The position numbers and the translations under genes were made by a program. A DNA stretch of 64,000 nucleotides from JAKFDI01 sp044508835 (GTDB lineage Bacteria > Pseudomonadota > Gammaproteobacteria > Burkholderiales > Burkholderiaceae_C). Positions 35,182 through 44,520 of the stretch are shown here, in pieces. Within the stretch, counting starts at the first letter, position 1. Each line of letters begins with the position of its first letter. The notes below the pieces were generated by a model that searched no databases, was not told where the DNA came from, and saw nothing but the letters and a program-made list of their open reading frames with translations. The DNA lies in contig JBIQHD010000022.1 in assembly GCA_044508835.1 (NCBI GenBank), positions 13,347 through 77,346 on the forward strand. The letters run 5' to 3'.

Positions 35182-35997
35182 ATGCCCGAGCTGCCGGAAG
35201 TCGAAGTCACGCGTGCAAGTTTTGCCGACCGCATCGCGGGCGCGCGGGTCGAGGCGGTGCGCCTGGGCAAGCCGCTGCGCTGGCCGCTGGGCGTCGAGCC
35301 CGGGCGGCTGGTGGGCCGCACCGTCGGCACGGCGAGCCGGCGCGGCAAGTACCTGTGGCTGCCGCTGGACGAGGGCGGGCTGCTGATGCACCTGGGCATG
35401 TCGGGCTCGCTCGGCTTCGCGGGCCAGGCGCCGCCGCCCGGGCCCCACGACCATTTCGACCTCGTCACCGACCGCGGCACCCTGCGCCTGACCGATCCGC
35501 GGCGCTTCGGCGCGGTGGTGTGGTCGCCCGGCCTCGATGCCGATCCGGCCGCCCGGCTGCTCGCGAGCCTCGGCATCGAGCCCTTCGACCCGGCCTTCGG
35601 CGGCGCGTACCTGCATGCGGCGCTGCAGCGCCAGCGGGTGGCGGTGAAGCTGGCGCTGCTGTCGGGGCGCATCGTGGTGGGCGCGGGGAACATCTACGCC
35701 TGCGAGGCCTTGTTCACCGCCGGCATCGACCCGCGCACGCGCAGCAACGCGGTGAGCCGGCCGCGTGCCGAGCGCCTGGCCGCGGCGGTGCGCGACACGC
35801 TCGCCCGGGCGGTCTCGCTCGGCGGCTCGACGCTGCGCGACTTCCGCGACGCGCACGGCATGGCGGGCGCCTTCCAGGCGCACGCGCGGGTCTACGGCCG
35901 CGAAGGCGAGCCGTGCGGCGTCTGCGCCACACCCATCCGGCGCGTGGTCCAGGGCCAGCGCTCGACGTTTTTCTGCCCCTGCTGCCAGCGGCGCTGA
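35182..35997 (+). CDS. mutM: Formamidopyrimidine-DNA glycosylase (Fpg)
   Basis: Removes 8-oxoguanine and formamidopyrimidines from DNA and nicks the site. It is 271 residues. After the initiator Met comes the catalytic Pro-Glu (PELPEVEV). The middle region has the VGAGNIYACEALF helix-two-turn-helix block. The C-terminal zinc finger is CGVC...CPCC. The mutY gene, which acts on the same lesion paired with A, lies 2 kb downstream on the same strand. Confidence 0.97.
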   Translation: MPELPEVEVTRASFADRIAGARVEAVRLGKPLRWPLGVEPGRLVGRTVGTASRRGKYLWLPLDEGGLLMHLGMSGSLGFAGQAPPPGPHDHFDLVTDRGTLRLTDPRRFGAVVWSPGLDADPAARLLASLGIEPFDPAFGGAYLHAALQRQRVAVKLALLSGRIVVGAGNIYACEALFTAGIDPRTRSNAVSRPRAERLAAAVRDTLARAVSLGGSTLRDFRDAHGMAGAFQAHARVYGREGEPCGVCATPIRRVVQGQRSTFFCPCCQRR

Positions 35998-36136
35998 GCT
36001 GCGCGGCGGTGACGTTCCGTCACGCGAGCCGGTCACGATCTGCGACACAGTGCACAGACTGCGGCCCGGGTGCATGGCGGCGCGCGAGGCGGCCTGGGCT
36101 ACGATGCGCAGACCCCGTTTGCCGCCTCTGCAAAGC

Positions 36137-38146
36137 ATGTTCCAGACCTTCGCCGGAAGCCTCGACGCCCTGGGCCAGTGGCGGGGTGCGCTTGCGGCGC
36201 GGGCCCAGCAGCTGGCGCATTTCCTGAGCGAGCACCAGCTGCTCGACGAGGCCACCGAGGCGCAGCTCGACGCGCTGCGCCAGCGCATCGACAGCGAGAA
36301 GCTCGTCGTCGCCTTCGTGGCCGAGTTCTCGCGCGGCAAGTCGGAGCTCATCAACGCCATCTTCTTCGCCGACGCCGGCCGCCGCGTGCTGCCGGCCACG
36401 CCCGGGCGCACCACCATGTGCCCGGTCGAGCTGGCCTACGACGCCGACGAGCCGCCCACGCTGTCGCTGCTGCCCATCGCCACGCGGCTGGAGGGTGCGT
36501 CGCTGCACGACCTGCGCGGCCAGCCGCGCGCCTGGACGCACATCCCGCTGAACGTCGCCGATGCCGAAGACCTGACGCGCTCGCTCGCCGAGGTGACGCA
36601 CACGCAGCGCGTGACGCAGGACGAGGCGCGTGCGCTCGGCTTCTGGGACGACGAGCGGCCCGACGACAACCCGCCGCTCGGCGACGACGGCCGCGTCGAG
36701 GTGCCGGCCTGGCGCCATGCGCTCATCAACTACCCGCACCCGCTGCTCAAGCAGGGTCTGGTGGTGCTCGACACGCCGGGGCTGAATGCCATCGGCGCCG
36801 AGCCCGAGCTCACGCTCAGCCTGCTGCCGAGCGCGCACGCCACGGTGTTCGTGCTCGGCGCCGACACGGGCGTGACGAAGTCGGACCTGTCGATCTGGCG
36901 CGACCACCTCGGCACGCACGACCGCGCGCGCTTCGTCGTGCTCAACAAGATCGACGCGCTGGTCGACCCGCTGGCCACGCGCGAGCAGGTGGCCCAGCAG
37001 ATCGCGTCGCAGTGCGAGGCCACGGCGCGCACGCTCGACGTCCCGGCGGACCGCGTGTTCCCTCTGTCGGCGCGGCAGGCGCTCGCCGCGCGCGTGGCGG
37101 GCGACGCCGAAGGCCTGGCCGCGAGCCGGCTCGTGGAGCTGGAGGACGCGCTCTCGCAGCAGCTCATGCCGCAGCGCAAGGAGGTGCTGCAGCGCCTCGT
37201 CGACGAAGCCGCGCGCCAGGTGGAGGTGCAGCTCGCCCGCCGCTTCGGCGACACCCGGCGCCAGCTCGCCGAGCAGATGCTCGAGCTGCGCGGCCTGCGC
37301 GGCAAGAGCACGGCCAAGGTGCGGCTGATGCTGCAGCGCGTGGACGAGGAGACCCAGGAGTTCGAGCGCTGCACCGCGCGGCTGCAGGCGCTGCGCATGG
37401 TGCACACGCGCATGCTCAAGGACGCGCTGGTCGGCCTGTCGTCCGACCGCCTGCGCGAGGAGGTGGAGCAGATGCAGGCGCAGATGGCCGCCTCGCTGCT
37501 CAACCTGGGCGCCAAGAAGGCCTTCGTCGCGCTGTGCGCGCGGCTGCGCGCGCTGCTGCAGGCGGGCCAGGCCCACGCCGGCGAGATCCGCGAGATGCTC
37601 GGCGCCTCGTTCACCCGGCTCAACAGCGAATTCGGCTTCGGCCTGGCGCTGCCCAAGGGGCCGGCGCTCGACCGCTTCCTGCCCGAGCTGGCGCTGATCG
37701 AGCGCAGCTACGTGCAGTACCTCGGGCTCACGCAGGCGCTGCGCCTGTCGCAGCCCCGCTTCATGGAGCAGTTCCGACGCATGCTGGTGTCCAAGCTGCG
37801 GGTGGTGTTCGAGAACGCCAGCAGTGAACTCGAGCTGTGGAACAAGACCGCCTCGCAGCAGGTCGATTCGCAGCTGCGCGAGCGGCGCCGCGGCTTCCGC
37901 CGCCGCCGCGAGGCGCTCGAGCGCATCCAGAACGCCGCCGGCGAGCTGGAGCAGCGCATCACCGAGATCGAGGCCCAGGACGAGCGCGTGAACCAGCTGC
38001 TGGCGCGCGTGTCCGAGCTGGGCGCGGCGCTGCGCGAGCAGGCTGCCGGCGCGGGCGGCGCGCACGGCGCGGCCGTCGGCGAGCTGCTCACGCTCGACCT
38101 CGAACTCGAGTCCGCGCCCGCGCCGCTGCAGCAGGCGCACGCCTGA
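36137..38146 (+). CDS. Dynamin-like GTPase family protein
   Basis: A 669-residue GTPase related to bacterial dynamin-like proteins. The P-loop region is AEFSRGKSELINAIF, where the first glycine of the GxxxxGKS motif is alanine. The switch region is TPGRTTMCP, G3 is DTPGLNAIG and G4 is LNKIDAL. After about residue 330 the chain is helical, with coiled-coil stretches near 390-440 and 590-640. No membrane segment is obvious. It lies between mutM and mutY and ends one base before the mutY ATG. A TACGAT hexamer at 36100-36105 is a possible -10. Confidence 0.85.
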   Translation: MFQTFAGSLDALGQWRGALAARAQQLAHFLSEHQLLDEATEAQLDALRQRIDSEKLVVAFVAEFSRGKSELINAIFFADAGRRVLPATPGRTTMCPVELAYDADEPPTLSLLPIATRLEGASLHDLRGQPRAWTHIPLNVADAEDLTRSLAEVTHTQRVTQDEARALGFWDDERPDDNPPLGDDGRVEVPAWRHALINYPHPLLKQGLVVLDTPGLNAIGAEPELTLSLLPSAHATVFVLGADTGVTKSDLSIWRDHLGTHDRARFVVLNKIDALVDPLATREQVAQQIASQCEATARTLDVPADRVFPLSARQALAARVAGDAEGLAASRLVELEDALSQQLMPQRKEVLQRLVDEAARQVEVQLARRFGDTRRQLAEQMLELRGLRGKSTAKVRLMLQRVDEETQEFERCTARLQALRMVHTRMLKDALVGLSSDRLREEVEQMQAQMAASLLNLGAKKAFVALCARLRALLQAGQAHAGEIREMLGASFTRLNSEFGFGLALPKGPALDRFLPELALIERSYVQYLGLTQALRLSQPRFMEQFRRMLVSKLRVVFENASSELELWNKTASQQVDSQLRERRRGFRRRREALERIQNAAGELEQRITEIEAQDERVNQLLARVSELGAALREQAAGAGGAHGAAVGELLTLDLELESAPAPLQQAHA

Positions 38147-39196
38147 ATGTCCGTCGAGGGATTCGCCGGTCGCGTGATCGGCTGGCAGCGCACGCACGGC
38201 CGCCACACCCTGCCGTGGCAGCGCACGCGCGACCCGTACCGCGTGTGGCTGTCGGAAATCATGCTGCAGCAGACGCAGGTGGCGACGGTGCTCGGCTACT
38301 ACGAGCGCTTCCTGCAGCGCTTTCCCGACGTGGCGGCGCTCGCCGCCGCGCCGCAGGACGACGTGCTCGCGCTGTGGAGCGGCCTGGGCTACTACAGCCG
38401 CGCGCGCAACCTGCACCGCTGCGCGCAGGCGGTGGTGGCGCAGCACGGCGGCGAGTTCCCGCGCAGCGCCGAGGCGCTGGCGACGCTGCCGGGCATCGGC
38501 CGCTCCACCGCGGCGGCCATCGCGGCCTTCTGCTTCGGCGAGCGCGTGGCCATCCTCGACGGCAACGTCAAGCGCGTGCTCGGCCGCGTGCTGGCCTTCG
38601 ACGGCGACCTGGCGAGCAGCGCGCAGGAGCGGCGCCTCTGGGCGCTCGCGACCGGCCTGCTGCCGCAGGGCGAGGGGATCGAGTCGTACACGCAGGGGCT
38701 GATGGACATCGGCGCCACCGTGTGCCTGGCGCGCGGCCCGAACTGCCTGCTGTGCCCGGTGCAGGGCGATTGCGCCGCGCGTGCCGCGGGCGAGCCCGAG
38801 CGCTATCCGGTCAAGACCCGCAAGCTCCGGCGCGGGCGGCGCGAGCACGTCTGGCTGTGGCTGCAGTGGCAGGACCGGCTCTGGCTCGCGCAGCGCGGCC
38901 AGGCGGGCGTGTGGGCCGGCCTGTGGAGCCTGCCGGAGTTCGACTCGATGCCGGACTTCGAGCGCGCCTGCGCCGGCTGGCCGGGCGGCGGCGAGTCGCT
39001 GCCGAGCTTCACCCACGTGCTCACGCACCTCGACTGGACGCTGCACCCGCTGCGCTGGACCTTGCCGGCGCACGCCTCGGCGCAGGCGCGCGACGCGGTG
39101 ACGGCCGCCCTGCCGGCGGGCCGCTGGGCCACGCGCGAGGAGGCGCTGGCGCTCGGCCTGCCCGCGCCGCTGCGCAAGCTGCTGCTCGCGGCCTGA
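38147..39196 (+). CDS. mutY: Adenine DNA glycosylase
   Basis: Removes adenine mispaired with 8-oxoguanine. It is 349 residues. The helix-hairpin-helix glycosylase domain (about 1-225) includes LPWQRTRDPYRVWLSEIMLQ with the catalytic Glu, and ESYTQGLMDIGATVC with the catalytic Asp. The [4Fe-4S] cluster ligands are C-x6-C-x2-C-x5-C in CLARGPNCLLCPVQGDC. A C-terminal NUDIX-like domain (about 230-345) reads out 8-oxoG. It directly follows the GTPase gene without a gap, which suggests coupled translation. Confidence 0.96.
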   Translation: MSVEGFAGRVIGWQRTHGRHTLPWQRTRDPYRVWLSEIMLQQTQVATVLGYYERFLQRFPDVAALAAAPQDDVLALWSGLGYYSRARNLHRCAQAVVAQHGGEFPRSAEALATLPGIGRSTAAAIAAFCFGERVAILDGNVKRVLGRVLAFDGDLASSAQERRLWALATGLLPQGEGIESYTQGLMDIGATVCLARGPNCLLCPVQGDCAARAAGEPERYPVKTRKLRRGRREHVWLWLQWQDRLWLAQRGQAGVWAGLWSLPEFDSMPDFERACAGWPGGGESLPSFTHVLTHLDWTLHPLRWTLPAHASAQARDAVTAALPAGRWATREEALALGLPAPLRKLLLAA

Positions 39197-39202
39197 GCCG
39201 CC

Positions 39203-39823
39203 TCAGCTCACCACGCCCTTGCTGCGCAGGAATTCGTCCACCAGCTGCAGCCGCACCGCCGGGTCGGGCAGCTCCATCAGCTTCTGCTTGGCCGCCAGCG
39301 AGATCGGCAGGATCTCGCACCAGCGGTTCGCCACCCAGCCCGCGTCGTCGAAGCGGTAGGGCGCGAGGAAGGGCGCCGCACCCTGCGCCTTCAGGGTGGC
39401 GATGGCGTTGGCGAGGCCCTTGACGGTCTCGTGCATGGCCGGCGCCGGCGCCAGCGCCTCGTCGGCGGGCTGCGCCTGCACGCGCGCGAGCCACAGGCCG
39501 TCGGCCTCCTGGCGGCTCGATTCGACGTCGAAGCGCTGCATGCCGCGGCTGCGCACCTGCAGGATGCCGGGCGTGTCGCCGTCCACGTCGATCAGTTCCG
39601 CCGCCGTGCCGACGTGCTCGAAGCTCACGCCCTGGCCCGGCCGGTGCACCTCGCCGCCCCTGAGCAGCGCCACCACGCCGAACGGCCGCTGCTCGCGCAG
39701 GCAGGCGCCGATGAGGTCGAGGTAGCGCGCCTCGAACACCTTCAGCGCCAGCAGGCCGCCGGGAAACAGCACCGACTGCAGCGGGAACAGCGGCAGCTCG
39801 AAGGGGCCGGGCGGCAGGGTCAT
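39203..39823 (-). CDS. LON substrate-binding-domain protein
   Basis: A 206-residue protein made of the N-terminal substrate-binding domain of Lon protease, without ATPase or peptidase domains. The pattern LPLFPLQSVLFPGGLLALKVFEARY is characteristic. The function of such stand-alone LON proteins is not established. It is convergent with mutY and lies 24 bases downstream of rapZ on the same strand, so it probably belongs to the nadK-recN-rapZ transcription unit. Confidence 0.9.
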   Translation of the reverse strand: MTLPPGPFELPLFPLQSVLFPGGLLALKVFEARYLDLIGACLREQRPFGVVALLRGGEVHRPGQGVSFEHVGTAAELIDVDGDTPGILQVRSRGMQRFDVESSRQEADGLWLARVQAQPADEALAPAPAMHETVKGLANAIATLKAQGAAPFLAPYRFDDAGWVANRWCEILPISLAAKQKLMELPDPAVRLQLVDEFLRSKGVVS

Positions 39824-39847
39824 CGGCGCGGGGTGGGCAAGGGCGGC

Positions 39848-40786
39848 TCAGCCGCGCCCGTCGAGCTCGCGGTGGCGCACCAGCGTGGCGGCACGCGCCT
39901 CGAAGCGCCGCGCCAGCGTCTCGACGAAGTACACCGAGCGGTGCTGCCCGCCGGTGCAGCCGATGGCCACGGTGAGGTAGCTGCGCTGGTCGTCCTCGAA
40001 GGCCGGCAGCCAGCGCGCCAGGAAGGCCTCGATCTGGTCGAGCATCTCGTTGGCTTCGGGCTGCTCGGCGAGGTACTGGCACACCGCGGCGTCGAGCCCG
40101 GTGAGGGGGCGCAGCTCGCGGATGTAGTAGGGGTTGGGCAGTACGCGGATGTCGAACACGTAGTCGGCATCCAGCGGCACGCCGTGCTTGAACGCGAAGG
40201 ACTCGAACACCAGCGTGAGCCGGCTCGCCGTGGCTTCCACCAGCTGGCGCATCCAGGCGCGCAGCTGGGCCGGGCGCAGCTGGCTGGTGTCGATGACGGT
40301 GGAGACCTCGCGCAGTTCGGCCACGAGCTCGCGCTCCAGCTCGATGGCTTCGATCAGCGCGCGGTGGCCGTCGGGCGCGACGGCCGGGGCGCGGTCGCTC
40401 GCCCGCCGGCGCGGCGTGGGCGGCCGGCCCGATTCGTAGGTGAGCGGGTGCGGGCGGCGCGTCTCGGAGAAGCGGCGCACCAGCGCGTCGGTGCTCGAAT
40501 CGAGGAACACCGGGCGGATCGCTACGCCCTCGTCGCGCAGCTCGCGCAGCAGCGCCAGCAGGTGCGGCAGCGAGCGGGCGCTGCGCGCATCCACCGCGAT
40601 GGCGACGCGGCGCTCCGCGCGCTGCTGCTGCAGGCGCAGGAACTCGCGCAGCAGCTCGGGCGGCAGGTTGTCCACGCAGAAGAAGCCCGCGTCCTCCAGC
40701 GCATGCAGTGCCACCGACTTGCCGGAGCCGGAGATGCCGGTGACGAGCACCACTTCCTGCGGCGCAAGGGCGTTCGGCGTGTTCAT
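39848..40786 (-). CDS. rapZ: RapZ/YvcJ-family nucleotide-binding protein
   Basis: P-loop ATPase/GTPase that in E. coli is the RNase adapter RapZ, controlling glmS through GlmY/GlmZ sRNAs. The role in betaproteobacteria is less certain. It is 312 residues. Walker A is GISGSGKS, followed by EDAGFFCVDNLPPELL. The C-terminal domain has IGCTGGQHRSVYFVE. It carries an Arg/Pro-rich insert around residues 130-145 (GRPPTPRRRASDRAP), longer than I recall for E. coli. Its ATG overlaps the recN stop (ATGA). Confidence 0.93.
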   Translation of the reverse strand: MNTPNALAPQEVVLVTGISGSGKSVALHALEDAGFFCVDNLPPELLREFLRLQQQRAERRVAIAVDARSARSLPHLLALLRELRDEGVAIRPVFLDSSTDALVRRFSETRRPHPLTYESGRPPTPRRRASDRAPAVAPDGHRALIEAIELERELVAELREVSTVIDTSQLRPAQLRAWMRQLVEATASRLTLVFESFAFKHGVPLDADYVFDIRVLPNPYYIRELRPLTGLDAAVCQYLAEQPEANEMLDQIEAFLARWLPAFEDDQRSYLTVAIGCTGGQHRSVYFVETLARRFEARAATLVRHRELDGRG

Positions 40787-42477
40787 CGCTTCTTCCGCGC
40801 CGGCGCGGCCGTCGCCACCGCCAGCAGTTCCTGGGCATGCGCGCGGCTCGTGCCCGACAGCCGCTCGCCGCCCAGCATGCGCGCGACCTCGGCCACGCGG
40901 TCTTCGCCGCGCACGGCGTTCACGTCGCTGCGCGTGCTGCCGGCCTGGGTGCGCTTGGACACCACGAAATGGTGGTCCGCGCAGGCCGCCACCTGGGGCA
41001 GGTGCGTGACGGCCAGCACCTGGCGCTCGCGGCCGAGCTGCTTCATCAGCCGGCCCACGGTGTCGGCCACGGTGCCGCCGACGCCGGCGTCGATCTCGTC
41101 GAAGATGAGCGTGTCGGCCGCCTCGTCGCCCGGCGCGAGCTGGCTGGTGGTGACGGCGATCGCCAGCGCGATGCGCGACAGCTCGCCGCCCGAGGCCACG
41201 CGCGCCAGCGGTCGCGGCGTGCTGCCTTCGTGGCCGGCGACGAGGAACTCGGCCGATTCGAGCCCGAAGGACTGCCGCTCGGCCTGCGGCGCGAACGCGA
41301 TCTCGAAGCGGCCGCCCGCCATGCCGAGCTGCTGCATCGCCTGGGTGACGGCCGCGGCCAGCTTCGGCGCGGCCTTGCGCCGCGCGGCGGACACGCGGGC
41401 CGCCTCGGCGTCGAAGCTGCGCTCGGCGTCGGCCAGCGTGCGCTGCAGCGACTCGGCGTCGGCCGAGGCCTCGATCGCGCGCAGTTCGTCCTGCCACTGG
41501 GCCAGCAGCGCCGGCAGCTCCGCCGGCGGGCGGCGGTAGCGGCGCGCGAGCGTCATCCAGGCCGACAGGCGCTCGTCGAGCTGCTGCAGCCGCTCGGGCT
41601 CGGGCTCGGTGTGGTGCAGGTAGCTCGACAGCGTGTGCGCCGCGTCCTGCAGCTGCGCCTGCACGCTCTGCAGCACCTCGGCCACGCCGGCCAGCTGGGC
41701 GTCGATGGCGGCCGCTTCGGCCAGCGCGTCGGCCGCGCGGCCGGTGAGCGCGCCGGCGTTGTCGTCGGCCTCGCTGACGGCGTCGAGCGCCGTGCGCGCG
41801 GCGTCGATCAGCGACTGCGCGTTCGACAGCCGGCGGTGCTCCGCGTTCAGCTCGTCCCATTCGTCGGCGCCGGGCGCGAGGCGGTCGAGCTCGCCGACCT
41901 GCCAGGCGAGGCGCTCGCGCTCGCGCTCGATGTCGGCCTGCCGCGTCTGCGCCGCGAGCAGCGCGTCGGCGGCGGCCTTCCAGGCGGCGAAGGCGGCGGC
42001 CAGCGGCTTCGCGTCCGCGCCCGCGTAAGCGTCGAGCAGCGCGCGCACCGACGCCGGCCGCGTGAGGCTTTGCCAGGCATGCTGGCCGTGGATGTCCACC
42101 AGCCGGTCGGCCGCCTCGCGCAGCTGCGCGATGGTGGCCACGCTGCCGTTGATCCATGCGCGGCTCTTGCCCTGCGCGTCGATCGTGCGGCGCAGCAGCA
42201 GCCGGCCCTCGTCGTGCGGCGGGCCGTCGAAGCCGGCCTCGGCCAGCCAGGCCGCCAGGCCGCGCGGCGAATCGAACTCGGCGGTGATGTCGGCGCGCGC
42301 CGCGCCCTCGCGCACCACGCCGGTGTCGCCGCGGCTGCCGAGGGCGAGCTGCAGGGCGTCGATCAGGATGGACTTGCCAGCGCCGGTCTCGCCGGTGAGC
42401 ACCGAGAAGCCGGCGGCGAGCTCGACCTCCAGCTCGGCCACGATGACGAAGTCGCGCAGGACGAGGCGTCTGAGCAT
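40783..42477 (-). CDS. recN: DNA repair protein RecN
   Basis: SMC-like ATPase that acts in double-strand break repair and recombination. It is 564 residues. Walker A is TGETGAGKSILIDAL near the N-terminus. Two coiled-coil segments (about 160-230 and 270-370) flank the middle. The signature ASGGELSRIALAIA and Walker B LIFDEIDAGVGG lie near the C-terminus. The gene lies 2 bases after nadK and overlaps rapZ by 4 bases. In many bacteria recN is in the SOS regulon; no LexA box was noticed here. Confidence 0.95.
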   Translation of the reverse strand: MLRRLVLRDFVIVAELEVELAAGFSVLTGETGAGKSILIDALQLALGSRGDTGVVREGAARADITAEFDSPRGLAAWLAEAGFDGPPHDEGRLLLRRTIDAQGKSRAWINGSVATIAQLREAADRLVDIHGQHAWQSLTRPASVRALLDAYAGADAKPLAAAFAAWKAAADALLAAQTRQADIERERERLAWQVGELDRLAPGADEWDELNAEHRRLSNAQSLIDAARTALDAVSEADDNAGALTGRAADALAEAAAIDAQLAGVAEVLQSVQAQLQDAAHTLSSYLHHTEPEPERLQQLDERLSAWMTLARRYRRPPAELPALLAQWQDELRAIEASADAESLQRTLADAERSFDAEAARVSAARRKAAPKLAAAVTQAMQQLGMAGGRFEIAFAPQAERQSFGLESAEFLVAGHEGSTPRPLARVASGGELSRIALAIAVTTSQLAPGDEAADTLIFDEIDAGVGGTVADTVGRLMKQLGRERQVLAVTHLPQVAACADHHFVVSKRTQAGSTRSDVNAVRGEDRVAEVARMLGGERLSGTSRAHAQELLAVATAAPARKKR

Positions 42478-42479
42478 GG

Positions 42480-43364
42480 TCAGCCTTCGCTCGAGGTGCC
42501 CGCGTTCCAGCGCAGCTTGCCGCGCAGGGTGGCGTAGTAGCTCCAGCCCAGCGGGTGCAGGAAGCGCACCTGGTGCGCCGAGCGCCGCACGGTCACGCGG
42601 TCGCCGTGCAGGAGGCTCGCGAGGCTCTGCATGTCGAAGTTCACGCTCGCGTCGCGGCCGGCCACGATCTCGATGGAGATCTCGCCGGCGTCCGGCAGCA
42701 CGATGGGGCGGTTCGACAGGTCGTGCGGCGCGATCGGCACCAGCACCCAGGCCGCGATGCCGGGGTGCAGGATGGGCCCGCCGGCCGACAGCGCGTAGGC
42801 GGTGGAGCCGGTGGGCGAGCCGACGATCAGGCCGTCGGCGCGCAGGCCGGTGACGAGCTCGTCGCCGAGCGTGATGCGCAGCTCGACCATGCTGGCCGTG
42901 GCGCCGCGGCTGACCACCACGTCGTTCATGGCCAGCCCCTCGAAGATGGTCTCGCCGTCGCGCCACACGCCGCCTTCGAGCATGCTGCGGCGCTCTTCCT
43001 CGTAGTCGCCGGCGATCATCGGTCCGAGCAGCTCGGCGAACTGGCCGATGGACACGTCGGTGATGAAGCCGAGCCGCCCCTGGTTGATGCCCACCAGCGG
43101 CAGGCCGTGGCGCGCTACCTGCCGCGCGATGCCGAGCATGGTGCCGTCGCCGCCGACCACCACGACGAGGTCACAGCGCTCGCCCATCTGGTCGACGCCG
43201 AGCGCGTCGTAGCCCGTCATGCCGGTGTTCAGCGCGGTCGCGCGCTCGAGCGACACGTCCAGCCCCTGGCGGGAAAGAAAGTGCGCGATCTCTTCCAGCA
43301 CGTCGCGAATGCCTTGTGCGTGGTATTTGCCCACCAGTGCGGCATGTCGGAAGCGGGTCCTCAT
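42480..43364 (-). CDS. nadK: NAD kinase
   Basis: Phosphorylates NAD+ to NADP+. It is 294 residues. The GGDG motif lies in VVVVGGDGTML, and GINQGRLGFITD and the NDVVVSRGATASMV block are present. The SPTGSTAYALSAGGPI segment completes the substrate site. It is the first gene of the nadK-recN-rapZ-LON unit and divergent from hrcA, with 70 bases between the starts. The nadK-recN pairing is conserved in proteobacteria. NADP+ is the cofactor of the zwf product elsewhere in the window, but no direct link is implied. Confidence 0.96.
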   Translation of the reverse strand: MRTRFRHAALVGKYHAQGIRDVLEEIAHFLSRQGLDVSLERATALNTGMTGYDALGVDQMGERCDLVVVVGGDGTMLGIARQVARHGLPLVGINQGRLGFITDVSIGQFAELLGPMIAGDYEEERRSMLEGGVWRDGETIFEGLAMNDVVVSRGATASMVELRITLGDELVTGLRADGLIVGSPTGSTAYALSAGGPILHPGIAAWVLVPIAPHDLSNRPIVLPDAGEISIEIVAGRDASVNFDMQSLASLLHGDRVTVRRSAHQVRFLHPLGWSYYATLRGKLRWNAGTSSEG

Positions 43365-43422
43365 CCGCGGGATTACACCACAGGGACATGCCGCGGCGCA
43401 GGCCAGAATCCCGCGCCAAATC

Positions 43423-43428
43423 TACAAT
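43423..43428 (+). promoter_or_regulatory. Putative -10 element (TACAAT) before hrcA
   Basis: TACAAT ends 6 bases before the hrcA ATG, so a start 7 bases downstream of the hexamer falls exactly on the A of the ATG. No Shine-Dalgarno sequence is visible. No CIRCE element (TTAGCACTC-N9-GAGTGCTAA) is present in the 70-base gap, so hrcA does not appear autoregulated here. Confidence 0.42.
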
Positions 43429-43434
43429 CACGCC

Positions 43435-44451
43435 ATGCTCGACGACCGTGCGAAAACCCTGCTGAAAGCCCTCGTCGAACGGTACATCGCCGACGGCCAG
43501 CCCGTCGGTTCGCGCACCCTCTCGCGGGCCTCGGGGCTCGACCTGTCGCCGGCCACCATCCGCAACGTGATGGCCGACCTCGAGGACCTCGGCCTCATCG
43601 CCAGCCCGCACACCAGCGCCGGGCGCATCCCCACGGCGCGCGGCTACCGGCTGTTCGTCGACACCATGCTCACGGCGCAGCCGATGCACATCGCGCGCGC
43701 GCCGCACATCGAGCCGCAGCTGCTGGCCGACCAGCCGCAGCGCGTGATCGCCAACGCGGCGCAGCTGCTGTCCAACCTGTCGAGCTTCGTCGGCGTGGTG
43801 ACGGCGCCGCGCAAGGCGAGCGTGTTCCACCACATCGAGTTCATGCGCCTGTCGGAGCGGCGCGTGCTCGTGATCCTCGTCGCGCCCGACGGCGACGTGC
43901 AGAACCGCGTCATCTTCACCGCGCAGGACTACAGCCAGGCGCAGCTGCAGGAGGCGAGCCACTACCTCACCAGCCACTATTCGGGCCTCACGCTCGACGA
44001 GGTGCGCGAGCGCCTGAAGACCGAGGTCGAGGCGCTGCGCGGCGAGATCGCGGCGCTGATGCAGGCCGCCGTGCAGGCCGGCAGCGAGGCGGTGGCCGAC
44101 AGCCAGGAGCAGGTGGTCGTCTCCGGCGAGCGCAACCTGCTCGCGGTGCACGACCTGTCGAGCGACATGGACGCGCTGCGCAAGCTGTTCGACCTGTTCG
44201 AGCAGAAGACCCAGCTCATGCGCCTGCTCGAGGTGAGCAGCCGCGCCGAGGGCGTGCGCATCTACATCGGCGGCGAGAGCCGCGTCGTGCCGTTCGAGGA
44301 GCTGTCGGTCGTCTCGGCGCCGTACGAGGTCGACGGCCAGGTGGTCGGCACGCTCGGCGTGATCGGCCCGACGCGCATGGCCTACGACCGCATGATCCAG
44401 ATCGTCGACATCACCTCGCGGCTGGTGTCGAACGCGCTCAGTTCCAAGTAG
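43435..44451 (+). CDS. hrcA: Heat-inducible transcription repressor HrcA
   Basis: Repressor of groESL and related heat-shock genes, binding CIRCE operators and kept active by GroEL. It is 338 residues. The winged-helix domain (about 1-75) has GQPVGSRTLSRASGLDLSPATIRNVMADLEDLG (the conserved recognition region, cited in part) and the SAGRIPTARGYR motif. The GAF-like domain follows (about 105-300). It is divergent from nadK. A CAU tRNA lies 70 bases downstream. Confidence 0.95.
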   Translation: MLDDRAKTLLKALVERYIADGQPVGSRTLSRASGLDLSPATIRNVMADLEDLGLIASPHTSAGRIPTARGYRLFVDTMLTAQPMHIARAPHIEPQLLADQPQRVIANAAQLLSNLSSFVGVVTAPRKASVFHHIEFMRLSERRVLVILVAPDGDVQNRVIFTAQDYSQAQLQEASHYLTSHYSGLTLDEVRERLKTEVEALRGEIAALMQAAVQAGSEAVADSQEQVVVSGERNLLAVHDLSSDMDALRKLFDLFEQKTQLMRLLEVSSRAEGVRIYIGGESRVVPFEELSVVSAPYEVDGQVVGTLGVIGPTRMAYDRMIQIVDITSRLVSNALSSK

Positions 44452-44520
44452 GCGCGAGAAAGCAGGGCGCGCGGCCCCGCAAACCTACAATCGCGCCCGC
44501 TTCACGCATGCGATTCACAC

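Noticed and set aside
36020..39073. A 1017-codon minus-strand open frame opposite the dynamin-like and mutY genes
   Set aside because: Antisense shadow: low-complexity His/Arg/Gln-rich translation, no motif, and both plus-strand genes are complete and conserved.
43365..43434. A CIRCE element upstream of hrcA
   Set aside because: The 9-base inverted repeat TTAGCACTC-N9-GAGTGCTAA is absent from the whole gap.
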